Origin: Guadua angustifolia
Taxonomy: Eukaryota > Streptophyta > Magnoliopsida > Poales > Poaceae
Length of the DNA: 64,000 nt
NCBI GenBank assembly: GCA_036346375.1
Contig: CM070501.1
Location: 37,096,539 to 37,160,538, forward strand
Direction: 5' to 3'
Shown here: piece by piece, positions 24,036 through 36,555 of the stretch
How positions within the stretch are numbered: the first letter of the stretch is position 1
How the letters are laid out: the number at the start of each line of letters is the position of its first letter
Notes under the pieces: generated by a model
Told to the model about the DNA's origin: nothing
What the model saw: only the letters and a program-made list of their open reading frames with translations
Databases searched by the model: none
Made by a program: the position numbers and the translations under genes

Positions 24036-24955
24036 CGCTGCTATTGAACCTATAAGGCCATAGTAGTCAGTTGTACCAGATTCGATCACAAAAGAAAATA
24101 GTGGGCTACATCAAGTTAAATCCCCAAGTAAAACACAGAGGACACATTAAATGGAACTTCTAACCAATTGTTGATTTACAGGTGGTTCCGTCAAGCAGAT
24201 TGTGAGTTGATTCTGGAGAGGACAGTACATAGCCAACTCTTAACAATAAGCTGCCATAAGAATTAGCAGTACTACTAACTCAGAGCTCCAGAGTTTGTGG
24301 CCGGTGTTGAAACTGGCTACAAGACAAGCAGCCAACCATCCAAACTTCCTTCCTGTGGCACCCCACGCCTACAACACTAACCATCCAAGGTCCACACAAT
24401 AAATATACACATCGCTCTCACGATTATTTATGGCTGCTCGCAACCGCTCATCTACAAGTCATCCGCCAAATCGTATCGATTAACAATTGAGCCTCCCTCC
24501 AACTAATAAATTTGTTCAAAGCAGCTAAAAAGCAAGCAACCCCCGGGCATATTCCTCGGATTAAAAAACTAAAGCCGCCACTAAGCTCCGAGCGGCATCA
24601 ACAATCACAACCCTGAATCACGTACAGGCACAGGCGAACGAATCCCTTCCCACGAGCCAATAACCAAAGTACCATACCCACCCTAGACTAAAACGAAACA
24701 GCATAAATTCCAACAGCACATGAGTGTGTAGAGGCGGGCATCCTCACCGGGAAACGGGGCCCTCGAGGTGGAACGCGCGGCGGCCGGCGAGGCCCCGAGC
24801 TCGCCGGAACCCTTACTCGGCGGCGGCGGCGGTAAGGAGGCGCGAGCCAAGCGAGGTTTGGGGAGAGGCAGCTGCGTGTGTCGACAAAGTAAGGAGGGGG
24901 TGGGGGTGGGGTGTGGGCGGGGGGGAGTTGTGATGCTTGCGCTTTGTGAATTGTG
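24036..24955 (-). other. 5' UTR exons and 5' UTR intron of the CDP-DAG synthase gene
   Basis: A GC-rich leader on the minus strand runs from about 24955 to a donor at 24748 (CCCG|GTGAGG). The 698-bp intron 24747-24050 ends in ATAG, and 14 nt of leader (24049-24036) precede the ATG. The exact transcription start is inferred from the TATA box. Confidence 0.6.
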
Positions 24956-24982
24956 ATTATCGTTGGGGAATACCTTGCTTTG

Positions 24983-24992
24983 CTTTATATTT
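24983..24992 (-). promoter_or_regulatory. TATA box of the CDP-DAG synthase gene
   Basis: AAATATAAAG on the minus strand lies about 30 bases before the GC-rich leader, a position consistent with a plant core promoter. Confidence 0.55.
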
Positions 24993-25227
24993 CGGCCTCG
25001 GAAACAAAGCTTGGGGAATAGAATAAAAATGGATGGAAGGAATTCAAAGTACATCAGGGGCTCAGGGCAGTACTAGTAATGCTAATAATTGCCCAATAGG
25101 GGTCCCAGGGGCTCTTTTTTAAATATATTCTTTTGTTTTGTTTGTACTACTCCTCTTGTTCAACACAAACGCGTGACGGTTACCGCAGATTGGCTGGACT
25201 CACCGGACTAGCATAATTGCCTGGTCG

Positions 25228-26422
25228 CATAGGCGGAGCCAAAGGGGGGGCGTGATGGGGCCTGGGCCCCCCCTGGCCCATGAAAGAAGCTAGAGTATAC
25301 GCGAACATCCTGGACTCAAAAACACATAAGCACACACGAAAGCAAAAACGAACTGAGGCGAAAGAGTTATGCCGCCGCGCAACTTCTTCTTCCGCTTCTG
25401 TTCTCTCCTGCTATTTATACAGCTGAGAAAACTGCGAAGTGATTACAAGTTCGTGGCCCATCTACCTGCCGGATCCGCAAGAGCCGTGCCATTCCACGAC
25501 TGCGTAGTTCTCGCCAAGTCACATCTGAAACCTCCTAATGACTCGGTCCTGCTAATGACCCGCTACACCTAATGACCCGGTACAAAGCCGCACAAGGCCA
25601 TGCATGCACATGCAAAAGTGGCTTGGAGCTCTTCACGCAGGAGTGCTCTCAACCAATGCAAAACTCTAACAAATAACGTGACAATACATCAAATGATCAT
25701 GCAAATATGCTAGACTAGATACAAGTCAAGGTTACATACTAACAGAGTGTATATGTATATATCTGATCACAAGGCCAAACATCCGACGGCCGACGTCTCG
25801 CTTCTCGTCTTCTCGCGTCTTTGCGAATGAAACATCGAGTCAAAGACCGAACCAACGTCTCGCCTTCGGCCTTCTCCGTTCGTTCTCCATCTGCGTGACT
25901 AGATTATTCGGTTTGTTGTTCTCCGATTCTCTCAAGATGCATTTACGACTAGATTATTCTAGCGTAAACAATCCGATCGATCATCTTTGGTTTACTGACG
26001 ACATGCGTGGTCGCTGAACCTTTGTCCCTTCCCTTGAGATGTTATCTAGCTTTCTCCATGTTAAATCGCATTTTCACAAGCATATGTATATGTCATATAT
26101 CCATGAACGATTCGTGCCTTTTGCTAATTATCGATTGATTAATTATTAGTTTAGTTACCAATGACAAGTTATCGAGATCATGTGATTGTGAATTTGTGAT
26201 TGGTCTCTGAATTGCTAAGACGTCCAATTTTTACGGACATTTTTGGTCTTTGATCTGATTCTATTTGTCTAATCCACAGGCGGTGGAGTATTGTATGCTA
26301 AGTGCTAACAATAAGCATCGAGCGGTGACGGTCGGAGACACCGCTGCGCCTATGCCTGCTCGTCTGCGCCGCCACTTCATTCTTAGGCCCCCTCTTTTAG
26401 AAATTTCTGGCTCCGCCACTGG
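25228..26422. mobile_element. Non-autonomous hAT-like element (about 1.2 kb)
   Basis: The left end CATAGGCGGAGCCA and the right end (reverse complement) CAGTGGCGGAGCCAG are inverted copies of a CAGTGGCGGAGCC-type terminus seen in grass hAT elements. Eight-base flanks CCTGGTCG (25220-25227) and GCTGGTCG (26423-26430) differ at one base, matching the 8-bp hAT TSD. No transposase or BED zinc finger is encoded. It lies about 230 bp upstream of the TATA box of the CDP-DAG synthase gene. Confidence 0.65.
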
Positions 26423-26430
26423 GCTGGTCG

Positions 26431-27187
26431 TAATGTGTTACGGTGCGGGCTCAGCCTGTAACGCAGCAATTTCGCAAGAATTTTACTGTAAATATTCTAG
26501 TTCCCACGTAAAACAAGATAAATCGCCGCGTTCCCCCACAGGACATCAAGTTCCGCGAAGGTACGTACAAAACGCAACAGCAGAAACCGTTACGAACAAA
26601 GTTGCTATGGAGCGGTCTTTGTGGTGTAGCGTGGCATTTTTGACATGCATCGGTTATTGCTGTCGTTTGAAGAATCACGTAACAGCAGCACGCTCCACTC
26701 GGAATTTGACCTGTCGTTTAAACCAGCACGTGCGCAAAGATTCGAAGGTTCTTGACTGGCTCGTGATTCTTTCTAGCCGAGGACGACGCGTGGGTGTCTC
26801 TCTCCGCGCGTCAGTTGCACACAACGCAGGCTTGTAGCCGGCCGGCGGGCCGGCGCGTGATAGACTTGAGTTCGCCGTCGACGGATGGCTAGCTAGGCGC
26901 GCCAGCTCGTTCAAGTGCCGGCGCGCCTTCACTTCCAGGCGTTCCAGCTTCGTCGCCCGCGCCGCCCAAAACAAAAACCATGCACCAACTCACGCTGTAG
27001 AATCTCTAAAGACAGAGCAAAACCTGGGCTAGCTAAAGAACGAGCTGGAAAGCTCGGCGTCATGGGTTGATGCTTGAGGAAAGCCCCGGCAACTTATGCT
27101 GCTTCGATTCCGCTTTCGGTGTGCAAAGTGGAACGAGAATACGTGCGTAGCCAGTGGGAAACTGGGAATCGCCACCCTTTCCACCAT
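26431..27187. other. Intergenic, no gene recognised
   Basis: A 190-aa plus frame (26265-26837) spans the hAT end into this region. It has no domain and a start inside the transposon, so it is treated as chance. A GC-rich palindromic stretch GCCGGCCGGCGGGCCGGC lies near 26838-26855. Confidence 0.5.
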
Positions 27188-27322
27188 CGAGCAAAGTCCT
27201 TCTTTAGGCTACTACTGCATCCGCGATGCGAGTTGGATCACTCGGCCGTGGAAGCACTCGAGCAAAGTCCTTCTTTAGCCAAGCCCACATAGCAGTTGGA
27301 TCACTCGGCCGTGGAAGCAGTT
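27188..27322. repeat. Direct tandem duplication (~70-bp unit)
   Basis: GAGCAAAGTCCTTCTTTAG occurs at about 27190 and 27260. GTTGGATCACTCGGCCGTGG occurs at about 27231 and 27296. The unit contains both blocks in the same order. Confidence 0.8.
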
Positions 27323-27484
27323 TTCTGCTCGAATTCAATGCTGGGCCTGGCTTGACAGATCCACCGGACGATCCATATCTGTTTTGGCGGCTTATATAGG
27401 CCACGTGTGCAGAAATTGGGCTAAACGGTAGCATTGTTTACATGCCGATTGTTTGTTTCGTTTTATTTTTGTTTCTTTCTCTTT

Positions 27485-27765
27485 CTCCTTTGAGAGAGAG
27501 GGAGAGAGGAATGCCCATCACTTGTTGATTTCCTTTTGTAATGTTCTCCTGAACTTCACTTTTAGTATGTTTTCATAGCAACATATGAAAATATTCAGTC
27601 GACGTACGTGGAGATATTTGCTTTCTTTTCTCTCTTTCTTTCTTTTTTGAGACAGAGAACGCCCATCCCTCGTTGATTTTCTTTTTTGTCATGTCCCCCT
27701 GAACTTCACTTTTAATACGTTTGGATGGCAAAATTTGTAAATTTTCAGTCGACGCGGAGACATCG
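27485..27765. repeat. Diverged direct duplication (~160-bp unit)
   Basis: Two copies share GAGA.AGAG..., GCCCATC.CT.GTTGATTT, CCTGAACTTCACTTTTA, and AATATTCAGTCGACG/AATTTTCAGTCGACG followed by a GGAGA motif. Copies lie at roughly 27490-27615 and 27645-27765. Confidence 0.7.
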
Positions 27766-28319
27766 TTATATAGTACTGTATTCCAGCAAATATATGTTTC
27801 TCTGACAAAAACTACAAGTTTTCCATAATTGACGACGAAGATCTGTTGCGTGAAGGGGGGCACCAAACCACGAGGTAAACAGTTCACTGAAAAGAACAGG
27901 TGGATATATGGATAGTGGAATTGGGATACAGATCATATAAGCGCATATTTGCCAATCAGACTCGATCAAAACTTGGAAGATTAGCCTTCTTAATTTCGCC
28001 CGGCATTGCTACTTGATGGATACCAAACCACAGCTTCATCCCAAAAGAAACCACAACTACTGATCAATCAAACGACCCGTGAAGCCAACGCTGTCGGAGA
28101 GAAATGCAGGCATGAGGGGCTTTCATCACTCATCAGTCTTCTTTCAATACTTAGCCAATCCTTAGAAGTCTCAGATTCAAGTCGAGTCAGTTTTCTTAGT
28201 ATTTGTTTTTCCCTTGGACGGATGATAGAACTCGCAAACAAATTAAAGGAAACATAAAAGGGGTAGCAATGGCGAATCAACGACACTCAAGTCCGGCATA
28301 ACAATATGGAACTATTTGC

Positions 28320-28490
28320 TATTTCTTGCTTTCAGTCGCTAAGTTGTAATCTCCGTAACCTCTTTGTTCCGATGCTGAGTTGTGGTTTTCTCTGAACCTT
28401 TGCAGCTTGCTCTTTCTGTTCTGTTTCATGTACCTGTACTTATTTCCTTCCACTTAATGCAAGGCAGAGCTCCTGCTATTTCTTAAAAAA
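28320..28490 (+). mobile_element. LINE 3' tail
   Basis: The end TTAATGCAAGGCAGAGCTCC followed by TGCTATTTCTTAAAAAAAA is the characteristic 3' end of plant L1-type LINEs (TTAATG...GGCAGAGCTCCTGC then poly-A). The T/C-rich stretch before it fits the 3' UTR. The 5' limit is uncertain and no ORF remains. Confidence 0.6.
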
Positions 28491-30747
28491 AATTAGCACT
28501 ACTGACAAAATAACAATAAGAACAGCTTGGGCAAGAAATGATATACTATGTGGAAGAAGAGGGATAAAAAGAACGGGGGCACAACGAGGATTACGTACGC
28601 TAATTAGCGGTACTGTCACGTCATATCGAGGTTGCTGAACTAGTATAGTAGGTGATAATAGGCTCATCCCCATCCAAGTGCTCTCGAGTTTGGTTTGGTG
28701 ACCACTTTTACCTGGAAGCAGTTGAGCCCTCAAGCTTTCTGCCAAAAGGCCATTTGGGCACATGAGCTCCAATTCGAGAATTGACACCAAAAGGTGACAC
28801 AAACAGAGGGAGAGAGGCTGTGACTTGTGAGCTTGTGCTTAATGGAAGATTGCCATGATGGTTAGGTGGTTAGAGATATCAATTTTGCCCGATTACCCAC
28901 AAATATGTGGGTAAAAATCCTAATAGAAGTGAATATGTTTCTCCTTTATTGCCCGTAGGTATGTTCGTGGGGGCAAAAACCCACGACTGGCAAATATGCA
29001 CGGGCATGAGGATGCTTCACCCGTGTACATGTTCTATCCGATTACCTGACAATAAACACTAATAAGTGAACTATGTCTAAAAAACACTAGTGGCATCCCA
29101 CGGTCCTACCCCTCTCGGTCTACGGTTTTCCGCCAAGTTCATTTTTCTTCCATTCCTCATCTTAAATCCCAACATGTTGCTTGTGATTTGTGTTGAGCTC
29201 TCAAATCTGTGATCTATGTTACATGTTTCTCAAATATCGACTTTAGAAAGTAGTAACCAACCTAGGTTGAACTACTTCCTGTCTTTTAATATGTTTGTTA
29301 CTTTTATGGTGAGATGTTGGTTACATGAAGTGGCGGTAGGCACACGGTCTACTCGTGGGTACATCAGGTACCCTCAGGCGATAGGTATGAATGATGTTCT
29401 TCGCCTGTCACCCTTTGCAGATATAATTGTTGAGGAGACTTTTGCTAGTGGGTATGAATATAGATGAGAACTATCTATACCTGTCATGCCCGATTGTCAT
29501 CCTTGATGATGGTGCTTGTGGACCGTGGCTTTGCACACATATATAAAGATGTAATTGCCCACTGAAAGCCTAGATCAACATTAATACCTTTTTCCGGGTC
29601 CTGCAGCCACGGCCCACATACCCTGATCCGCTCTTATCTATCTCAACACAACACACATGTACACACGATTATCCCACACAGAGCATGTACAAGTCACTTG
29701 CTCACACATGCATGCATTCTCGCAAGCTTTTAAGCTGGCAAGCGCGCTAAAAGCCTCTTTGCCTGACCTTAAGATCTCCTGGGAGCCAACTAATGAACTA
29801 CTAATTAGGCCGGCACCTTCACGTTCCGGTACATGCATGTCGTTCATTGGCACGAACTAGGAACTAGGGAGGTAGTAGCACAACTAATTAAAGGGCGCGC
29901 CTACTATACTGTTGAGTTAAACATCTACTACTCCCACTTGAAAAGCGCTCAGGGACACATGCACACATGCACTCAATTATTATTTTTTAGCTTGGCATAT
30001 GCTTAAAGGTCTCTTTTATCTGCATCAAATCTCTACCACACCCACCACTTGCCATTACAAATTTAGACATCACAACTTCACAAGCCTAGATAGATAGCTA
30101 CATGGAGCTAGCAGACTCAAGTCATCATGGAATTGCCTGCCGTTCCTATATCATGCATGGCAGATGGTTTATTAGCCGTGTGATATAGTAACAGCTAATT
30201 AATTGTCTAACTGGTCGATTTCTCAATTTTTTAGGACATAATAAAAAAACAATTCATATTACTAGCTCACCTCAACACTGCAATCGGTCTTAGCTAGTCA
30301 GAAAGAAATTAAATGGACCTCTACCTTTCTGTTACAGCAAATTAAAGCTAAAGTACTTAGCTTCAGAGTGAGCAGATCAGTTATTAATTGTACAATCATT
30401 CTACGAATTCTGAAGCAATGATCATGCAAGATTTCTGCATATGCTATGCATGGTGGCCTAGCGGAGCGCGCCAGCTGACGGCGTGGTACAGCTGAATGTT
30501 TGGAGGGGATAAACTACTAATTATGCGCCCTGTTAGGGCTACAAGTAATTAACTATAGTAAAATCCCAAGCAGCATTCTCCTAGGGAGGAACGATTAAAC
30601 AAACGGAGTGCGTGGAGATGGTTGAAAGATAATCATGCAGTGGACATCCCCAACAAAAGCAAACTCTATTTGAGCCAAGCAAGATTAGTAGTCTAGTAGT
30701 GGTGGAGTATATTTATGTTCCATGTGTATCCGTACTCTAATGGAGTA
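28491..30747. other. Intergenic, no gene recognised
   Basis: 28850-29510 has several ACCCG/CGGGT-type motifs (for example GCCCGATTACCCACAAATATG and a right-hand CATGCCCGATTGTCATCC). They recall the hAT-like family at 41869-42311, but no paired termini could be fixed. The rest is AT-rich intergenic DNA with chance frames. Confidence 0.5.
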
Positions 30748-30752
30748 TTGCC

Positions 30753-30953
30753 TGTAAAAATAGATTGCTCAAAGATAGAAATAGCTGATATGGGTTGCCA
30801 TGTATATCCCCTCATAATCTGTAATTGCTCGTATCCAGCGATCGAAAGTGATCCTGCTGCCGTTGTCGTTTTGGCAACTATTTTGACTATATATATATGT
30901 TGATGGAGAAGACCAGGCGTGGGTTCTTCCTCCTTTGTCCACAATTTCTTTTA
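30753..30953 (+). repeat. 5' LTR of the copia element
   Basis: 201 bp, starting TGTAAAAATAG and ending CTTTTA directly before the primer-binding site. It contains TGACTATATATATATG, a TATA-like run. Confidence 0.85.
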
Positions 30954-30965
30954 TGGTATCGAGCC
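30954..30965 (+). other. Primer-binding site (initiator tRNA-Met type)
   Basis: TGGTATCGAGCC differs slightly from the canonical TGGTATCAGAGC primer site and lies immediately 3' of the 5' LTR. Confidence 0.8.
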
Positions 30966-33900
30966 ACACCACATCATGTCAATGCCCAACTCCGCCATTG
31001 TTAGTGTTGATTCTTCTTCCTCTAGTGGCATCCCGCCGATGCCCTCCTTTGCTCAATTGATCGGTGTCAAATTGACGAGATCAAATTATCTATTGTGGAA
31101 GGCTCAAATCCTGCCATATTTACGTGGTCGTGGTCTTCTTGGATATCTTGATGGATCGGTTCCTTGCCCGGCCGCAATGATTTCTCGAAATCGTCGGAAG
31201 GACAAGTTATTCAGTTGTCAATCCTGAATACACAAGGTGGATCCAGCAGGATCAAATTGTGCTAAGCGCTCTGCTTGCATCTCCGATGAAGAAATCTTGT
31301 CTCAAGTCTTATTCGACAACATCTGGCGATGTATGGAGTGCATTAGATCGGATGTTCTCCTCCGGCTTCGTGCACGTGCCATGCAAATTAACCCTGCTCT
31401 CCAACACAAAGAAGAATGATATGTCTATGTGCGAGTATTTTGGCAAGATAAAGAATCTTGCGAGATGTTCTGGGGTCCATCGGCAAGCAATCGGATGATG
31501 AAGACATTACCTCTTATATCTTTGGGAGGTCTTGATTCGAATATGATGCTCTCGTGGCGTCTATTTGCACAAGACCAGATCCAATCTCACTCACGGATCT
31601 TTATGCTCATCTTCTCGACTTTGAGATGAGGAAAGAGCTAAATATTTCAACGCGCAGACTTCATCTGTCAATAATGTTCAGCGTGGTCGCGCCGTGGTGG
31701 TGTCTATCGGTAGTGGCAATAACCGAGGTTACAGTCGTGGAAGACAGGAGAGAACAATTGGTCAAGTGGTTTTCAAAATTCAACTCAGGGCAATCGGTTG
31801 TTCCAGAATTCATCTCAAGGAAGTCGGCCAATATGTCAAGTCTGTGGTAAAACTGGACACACTGCACTTAGATGCTACAACCGGTTTAACCATGCTTTTC
31901 AGAGTGATGATAATCGTTCTGCTGCTATGGTGTCTTCGTCATACGTGGATGATCCAAGTTGGTACACTGATACTGGTGCTACGGATCACATCACCAACAA
32001 TCTGGATAAGCTATCCTTCAAGAAGGAGTATCACGGCAAGGACCAACTTCATGTAGCCAATGGCACAGGTTTGCTAATCTCACACATTGGTCATTCTCAA
32101 ATTCAATCTCAGAATAGACCTCTTCACTTGAATAATGTCCTTCATGTACCTAACATAAAGAAAAACCTCTTATCAGTTCATCAATTCACTAAAGACAACA
32201 ATGTTTTCTTTGAATTCCATCTGATCAATTCTTTGTCAAAGATCGAGTCACGAAGACTCCACTTCTTGAGGCAAATGTAAAGGGGGCTTGTATCCTCTTT
32301 CACCTTTGATGGCTACACCAAGCAAATCATCCTTCTCGGTAGTCAAGACTTCCATTGATCGTGGCATCGGCGCCTAGGTCATCCATCATTTTCAGTGAGT
32401 CAATCAAGTTCTTCAAGAGAGTCAACTTCAGTTAGTTTGAATAAAGACATTATGGCTGTTTGCAATGCATGTCGAGGCTAAAAGCCACCAATTACCTTTT
32501 CGATTTCAACTAGTGTGTCTAAGTATCCTTTAGAATTGATATTCTCTCGATGTATGGGGACAAGCTATCACCTCCTATGGGGGATACAAATATTATATAA
32601 GTTTCATTGATGATTTTAGCAAGTACACTTGGATCTACCCCTTGAAATCCAAAGTGAAGCTTTGTCCATTTTCTTCAATTTCAAAAACATGTTGAGCGTT
32701 TATTAGATAGAAAAATTATTCGACTCAATCGATTGGGGTGGAGAATATGTGGCTATCAATAAATATCTCAATCAAGTTGGTATCTCTCACCAAGTGTCCT
32801 GTCCCCATACACATCAACAAAATGGCGCCACGAATCCAAAACACTGAGACACATAGTTGAAGTAGGTCTCTCCTTGCTGTCTCAATCATCCATGCCACTT
32901 AAATATTGGCGAAGCATTCCAAACAAATTGCTTTTTTTGATAAACCGTCTTCCTAGCCGTGTTATACAATATGACACACCCATTCATAAGCTTTTCGGCA
33001 CTAAACCAGATTATCCTTTCCTCAAAACCTTTGGATGTGCTTGTTGGCCAAATCTAAGACCATATAATGTTCACAAATTTGAGTTTCGTTCTCGCTTGAT
33101 GTGTCTTCTTGGGCTATAGTCTTCTACATAAGGGATACAAATGTCTTGATAGGTCTACTGGCCGGGTTTACATTTCTAGAGATGTCATTTTTGATGAGAA
33201 TGTGTTTCCTTTTGTCTACACACAATCTCAACCAGTGTCTGCCATTTCACAATCGGATGTTCTGCTTCCTGTGCCTTTGGTCTCTCCTGAGAGTTCCTCT
33301 GTACCTATCCCAACTACCTCACCAGTCACTGAGATTGTCTCTGAAAATGATCATGAATGTGAAATTAGTCCACATGTGTCTATGACTACGATGATGCGGT
33401 GTGCAGGATAATGTTTCTTCCGGTGAGGTCCTGATTACTCCTTGATTCTCCAAAGGCGAACTCGACTTGGACCATGTACTAGGTCTCAACATAATATTCG
33501 AAGCCAAAAGAGTTTTGAGATGGGACGGTGCGCTATCCTCTCACAGGCGTCGTGCATTTCAGTTGATGATGTAAGCAAGCATTGCAGGCAAACAACCTAC
33601 TGCGATCTTTGTTCAACATGAGTGTTGGCGCCAAGCAATGGATGATGAGATTCAAGCTCGGGACATAATCAAACATGGCACCTTGTGTCTCACGAACAAA
33701 TCGAATTTAATTGATAGCAAGTGGGTCTACAAGATCAAGCGGAAGGCTAATGGCACCATTGACAGGTATAAAGCGCGTCTGGTTGCAAAGGGGTTCAAGC
33801 AAAAATATGGCATAGACTATGATGACACTTTCAGCCTTGTGGTCAAGCCGACTACTATCCGACTTATTCTTGCTCTTGCTGTTTCCCGTGGATGGAGTCT

Positions 33901-35119
33901 TCGTCAATTGGACGTCCGCAATGCTTTTCTTCACGGTATTCTTGAGGAAGATGTCTTCATGGTTCAACCGCAAGGATATGAAGATTCTCAATACCCTCAA
34001 CATGTCTGTAAGCTTGATAAGGCACTTTATGGACTCAAGCAAGCTCCACGAGCTTGGTTTTCCGATCTTAGCTCTTAGCTCTTTGGAGTTTGGCTTTGTT
34101 TCTCACTGGCAGATGCTTCCTTGTTTATTTACCAAATGAAATGGAGTTGTCATGTACATGTTGATTTATGTTGATGACATTATTGTGGCAGACTCCTCTG
34201 AAAATGCCACCGTTTCTTTCTTTGAATACTCTTGAGCGACCTTTGCTATCAAGGATCTTGGTGCTCTCAACTTCTTTCTTGGTATCGAAGTTGTAGCAAA
34301 GACAGGAGGCAATACTATCACTCTTACACAACGCAGTATATTGGTGATATCCTTCGACGAGCAAAAATGCATAATTGTAAGTCCGGCTCCACTCCTATGG
34401 TTGCCACAGATAAGTTATACGCTTACCAAGGCGCACTTGTCATCTCATGATGTTTCTCACTATCGGAGTATTGCCGAGCATTACGGTATGTGTTGATTAC
34501 TCGTCCGGACATATCCTTTGCGATCAATCGGGTTTGTCAATTCTTGCATGCACCAACCGAAGATCTTTGGATAGCGAGAAAACGTATCCGAGATATCGCA
34601 AGGCACTCAAGCTATGGGTTTAGTTTTTGAACTCGAATCAACTCTCATCGAGTGCCTTCTCGATTCGGATTAGGCGAAGTGCGGATGATCGTCGCTCAAC
34701 CGCGGATTCGCGATTTACTTTGGTGCAACTCGATATCACGGAGTTCAAGGAAAGCAGTGAGCAGTATCTCGATCAAGCATGAATCTGAGTATAAAGCTAT
34801 AGCAAATGTGACAATGGAAGTTATATGGATTGATCTCTATTAAAAGAGTTGGGCATTTATCGGTCTAGACCACCGTCTTTGTGGTGCGACAACTGGGGCT
34901 ACATATCTCTCTACAAATCCGGTGTTTCATGCGCGTACAAAGCATATTGAGGTGGATTATCATTTTGTTCGTGAAAGAGTAGCTCGGAAGATGCTTGACG
35001 AAGGTTTATATCTAGCCGGGATCAAATTTCAGATATATTCACAAAACCACTTCGATTCGTAGCTTTGAATCTTTCCGAAGCAATCTCAACTTAGTCCCCA
35101 ATGTTGAGATTGAGGAAGC

Positions 35120-35311
35120 TCATAAAATAGATTGCTCAAAGATAGAAATAGCTGATATGGGTTGCCATGTATATCCCCCAGAATCTGTAATTGCTCGTAT
35201 CCAGCGATCGAAAGTGATCCTGTTGCCGTTGTCGTTTGGCAACTATTTTGACTATATATATATGTTGATGGAGAAGACCTGGGCTTCCTCCTTTGTCCAC
35301 AATTTCTTTTA
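35120..35311 (+). repeat. 3' LTR of the copia element
   Basis: About 192 bp, near-identical to the 5' LTR but lacking a few short stretches (for example in the TCCCCC/CTCATAATCTG and GACC..GGC areas). The preceding polypurine tract GATTGAGGAAG is weak. Confidence 0.85.
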
Positions 35312-35316
35312 TTGCC

Positions 35317-36555
35317 AATGACCAGTAACGATTCAGCATCATATATATACCTTCTAACTAATCCATGAACATCCTCTAAAAGGAAAAAAAAGCATTAACA
35401 AATCATAGGAGATGATTAATTGTATTCTCTGGATTATTATTCTCCTAGCAAAGATCTGTTCCACTGTCACCGTGTGCTTCTGCTTCACTGATTTGTGGGA
35501 GGAACAAATAAGACATCCTCATATGGATGAAGGCAGCGAGAGGTCTTCATCCCGTTGATTGAAAGAAAGGAGGAGAAGGAACACATCGTACGTGCCCATC
35601 TTTATGTCAAATCCATAACATCACAAGGAGGGGGAGCTTTTACTTTGCTACTTTTTTCAAGTGAAAACTGAAAAGGAGTACTCCTCTACTACTATCTAGA
35701 GCAGCTAGCAACAAACCATAGCTCGTACTGCAGAGATCATTGAAGGAAAAGCGAAGCTTCTAACGCATCAGTATAATGCGATCGCAAATAAACGCATCAT
35801 CGGCTCCATTAGAGGCCGGGCGGGTTTATCCCTAATCCCATTCCCAGCCCCTGCTTCTTTTAAGCTTTAGCAGCAGTAGTTGCAACGGTTGTTGGGTGAT
35901 GAGTATGTGTCGATGGCACCACGGAGCTTAAAGCTGCTGCTAGTGGAGGGGGATGGGGGCCTTGCTGGCAATGATTGGTCTACTCATTGATTGCTAGCGC
36001 TGAGAACTTTCATATACTCATGATCATCAGGACAACATGCACCGAGGGCCTGCATCTGCATGCTCGCGCTCTGTCTCTCTCCATTCTCCAATTCTCTCTC
36101 TAGCTCCTGCCATCTTGCAGGACAAAAACAGGAGTGAAATATGGAATGTAGGCCGCTGCACGGAATACCGAAATTTCCCGAGGAATTTACAAGTCCGCAC
36201 CAATAGCAAAGCCGCAGTATGTACAGAACAATGCAAACTGTTGTAGCAACTGGTAGTTAACTTGAACCCACAACCACAAGTAAATTTTGGTGTAAAGAGA
36301 AAGGAGAATATATAGCAAAAACTGTATCTTTTCTTCACAGAGACATCATTCACCTTGTAAAGGGGCAGGGGAGAGAAAGGTGGATGCAGGATGCTCTAGG
36401 AAAGGTGACGGGCTGGTGAAAGAAGGGCGAAAATAAAAGCCATGCAAAGGGCTAACAGAAGGAATTAACAAAAGAGAAAGTAAGAAACTAATAAACCCAA
36501 ACAAGAAAAAGAAGGGGAAGAAGAAAAATAAAGTGGAAACAAACACCTTGTTTGT
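35317..36555. other. Intergenic and 3' flank of the DUF4228 gene
   Basis: No domain-bearing frame is seen. 36340-36550 probably includes the 3' UTR of the minus-strand gene. Confidence 0.55.

Larger units (their letters stand above)
30753..35311 (+). mobile_element. Ty1/copia retrotransposon, both LTRs, decayed (Ale/Hopscotch-like)
   Basis: The two LTRs (30753-30953 and about 35120-35311) are very similar, and TTGCC flanks both sides (30748-30752 and 35312-35316) as a 5-bp TSD. Domains in order on plus: gag N-terminus VKLTRSNYLLWKAQILPYLR (near 31065); zinc knuckle CQVCGKTGHTALRC (near 31835); aspartic protease with TDTGATDHI (near 31970) and HLNNVLHVPNIKKNLLS; a strongly degraded integrase region (32350-33500); reverse transcriptase from WVYKIKRKANGTIDRYKARL (near 33720) through LRQLDVRNAFLHG and KLDKALYGLKQAPRAW, with YVDD near 34170; RNase H tail with NPVFHARTKHIEVDYHFVRE (near 34920). 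Multiple stops and frameshifts separate the parts and the span is only 4.56 kb, so it cannot move by itself. The motif set is closest to the Ale/Retrofit-Hopscotch lineage, by eye. Confidence 0.9.

Noticed and set aside
26265..26837. 190-aa plus-strand ORF
   Set aside because: Starts inside the hAT-like element, crosses its end, has no domain, and GC-rich sequence favours chance ORFs.
28850..29510. Full hAT-like element of the GGGATGGCAA family
   Set aside because: Only a right-end-like CCCGATTGTCATCC motif is clear; no matching left terminus or TSD.
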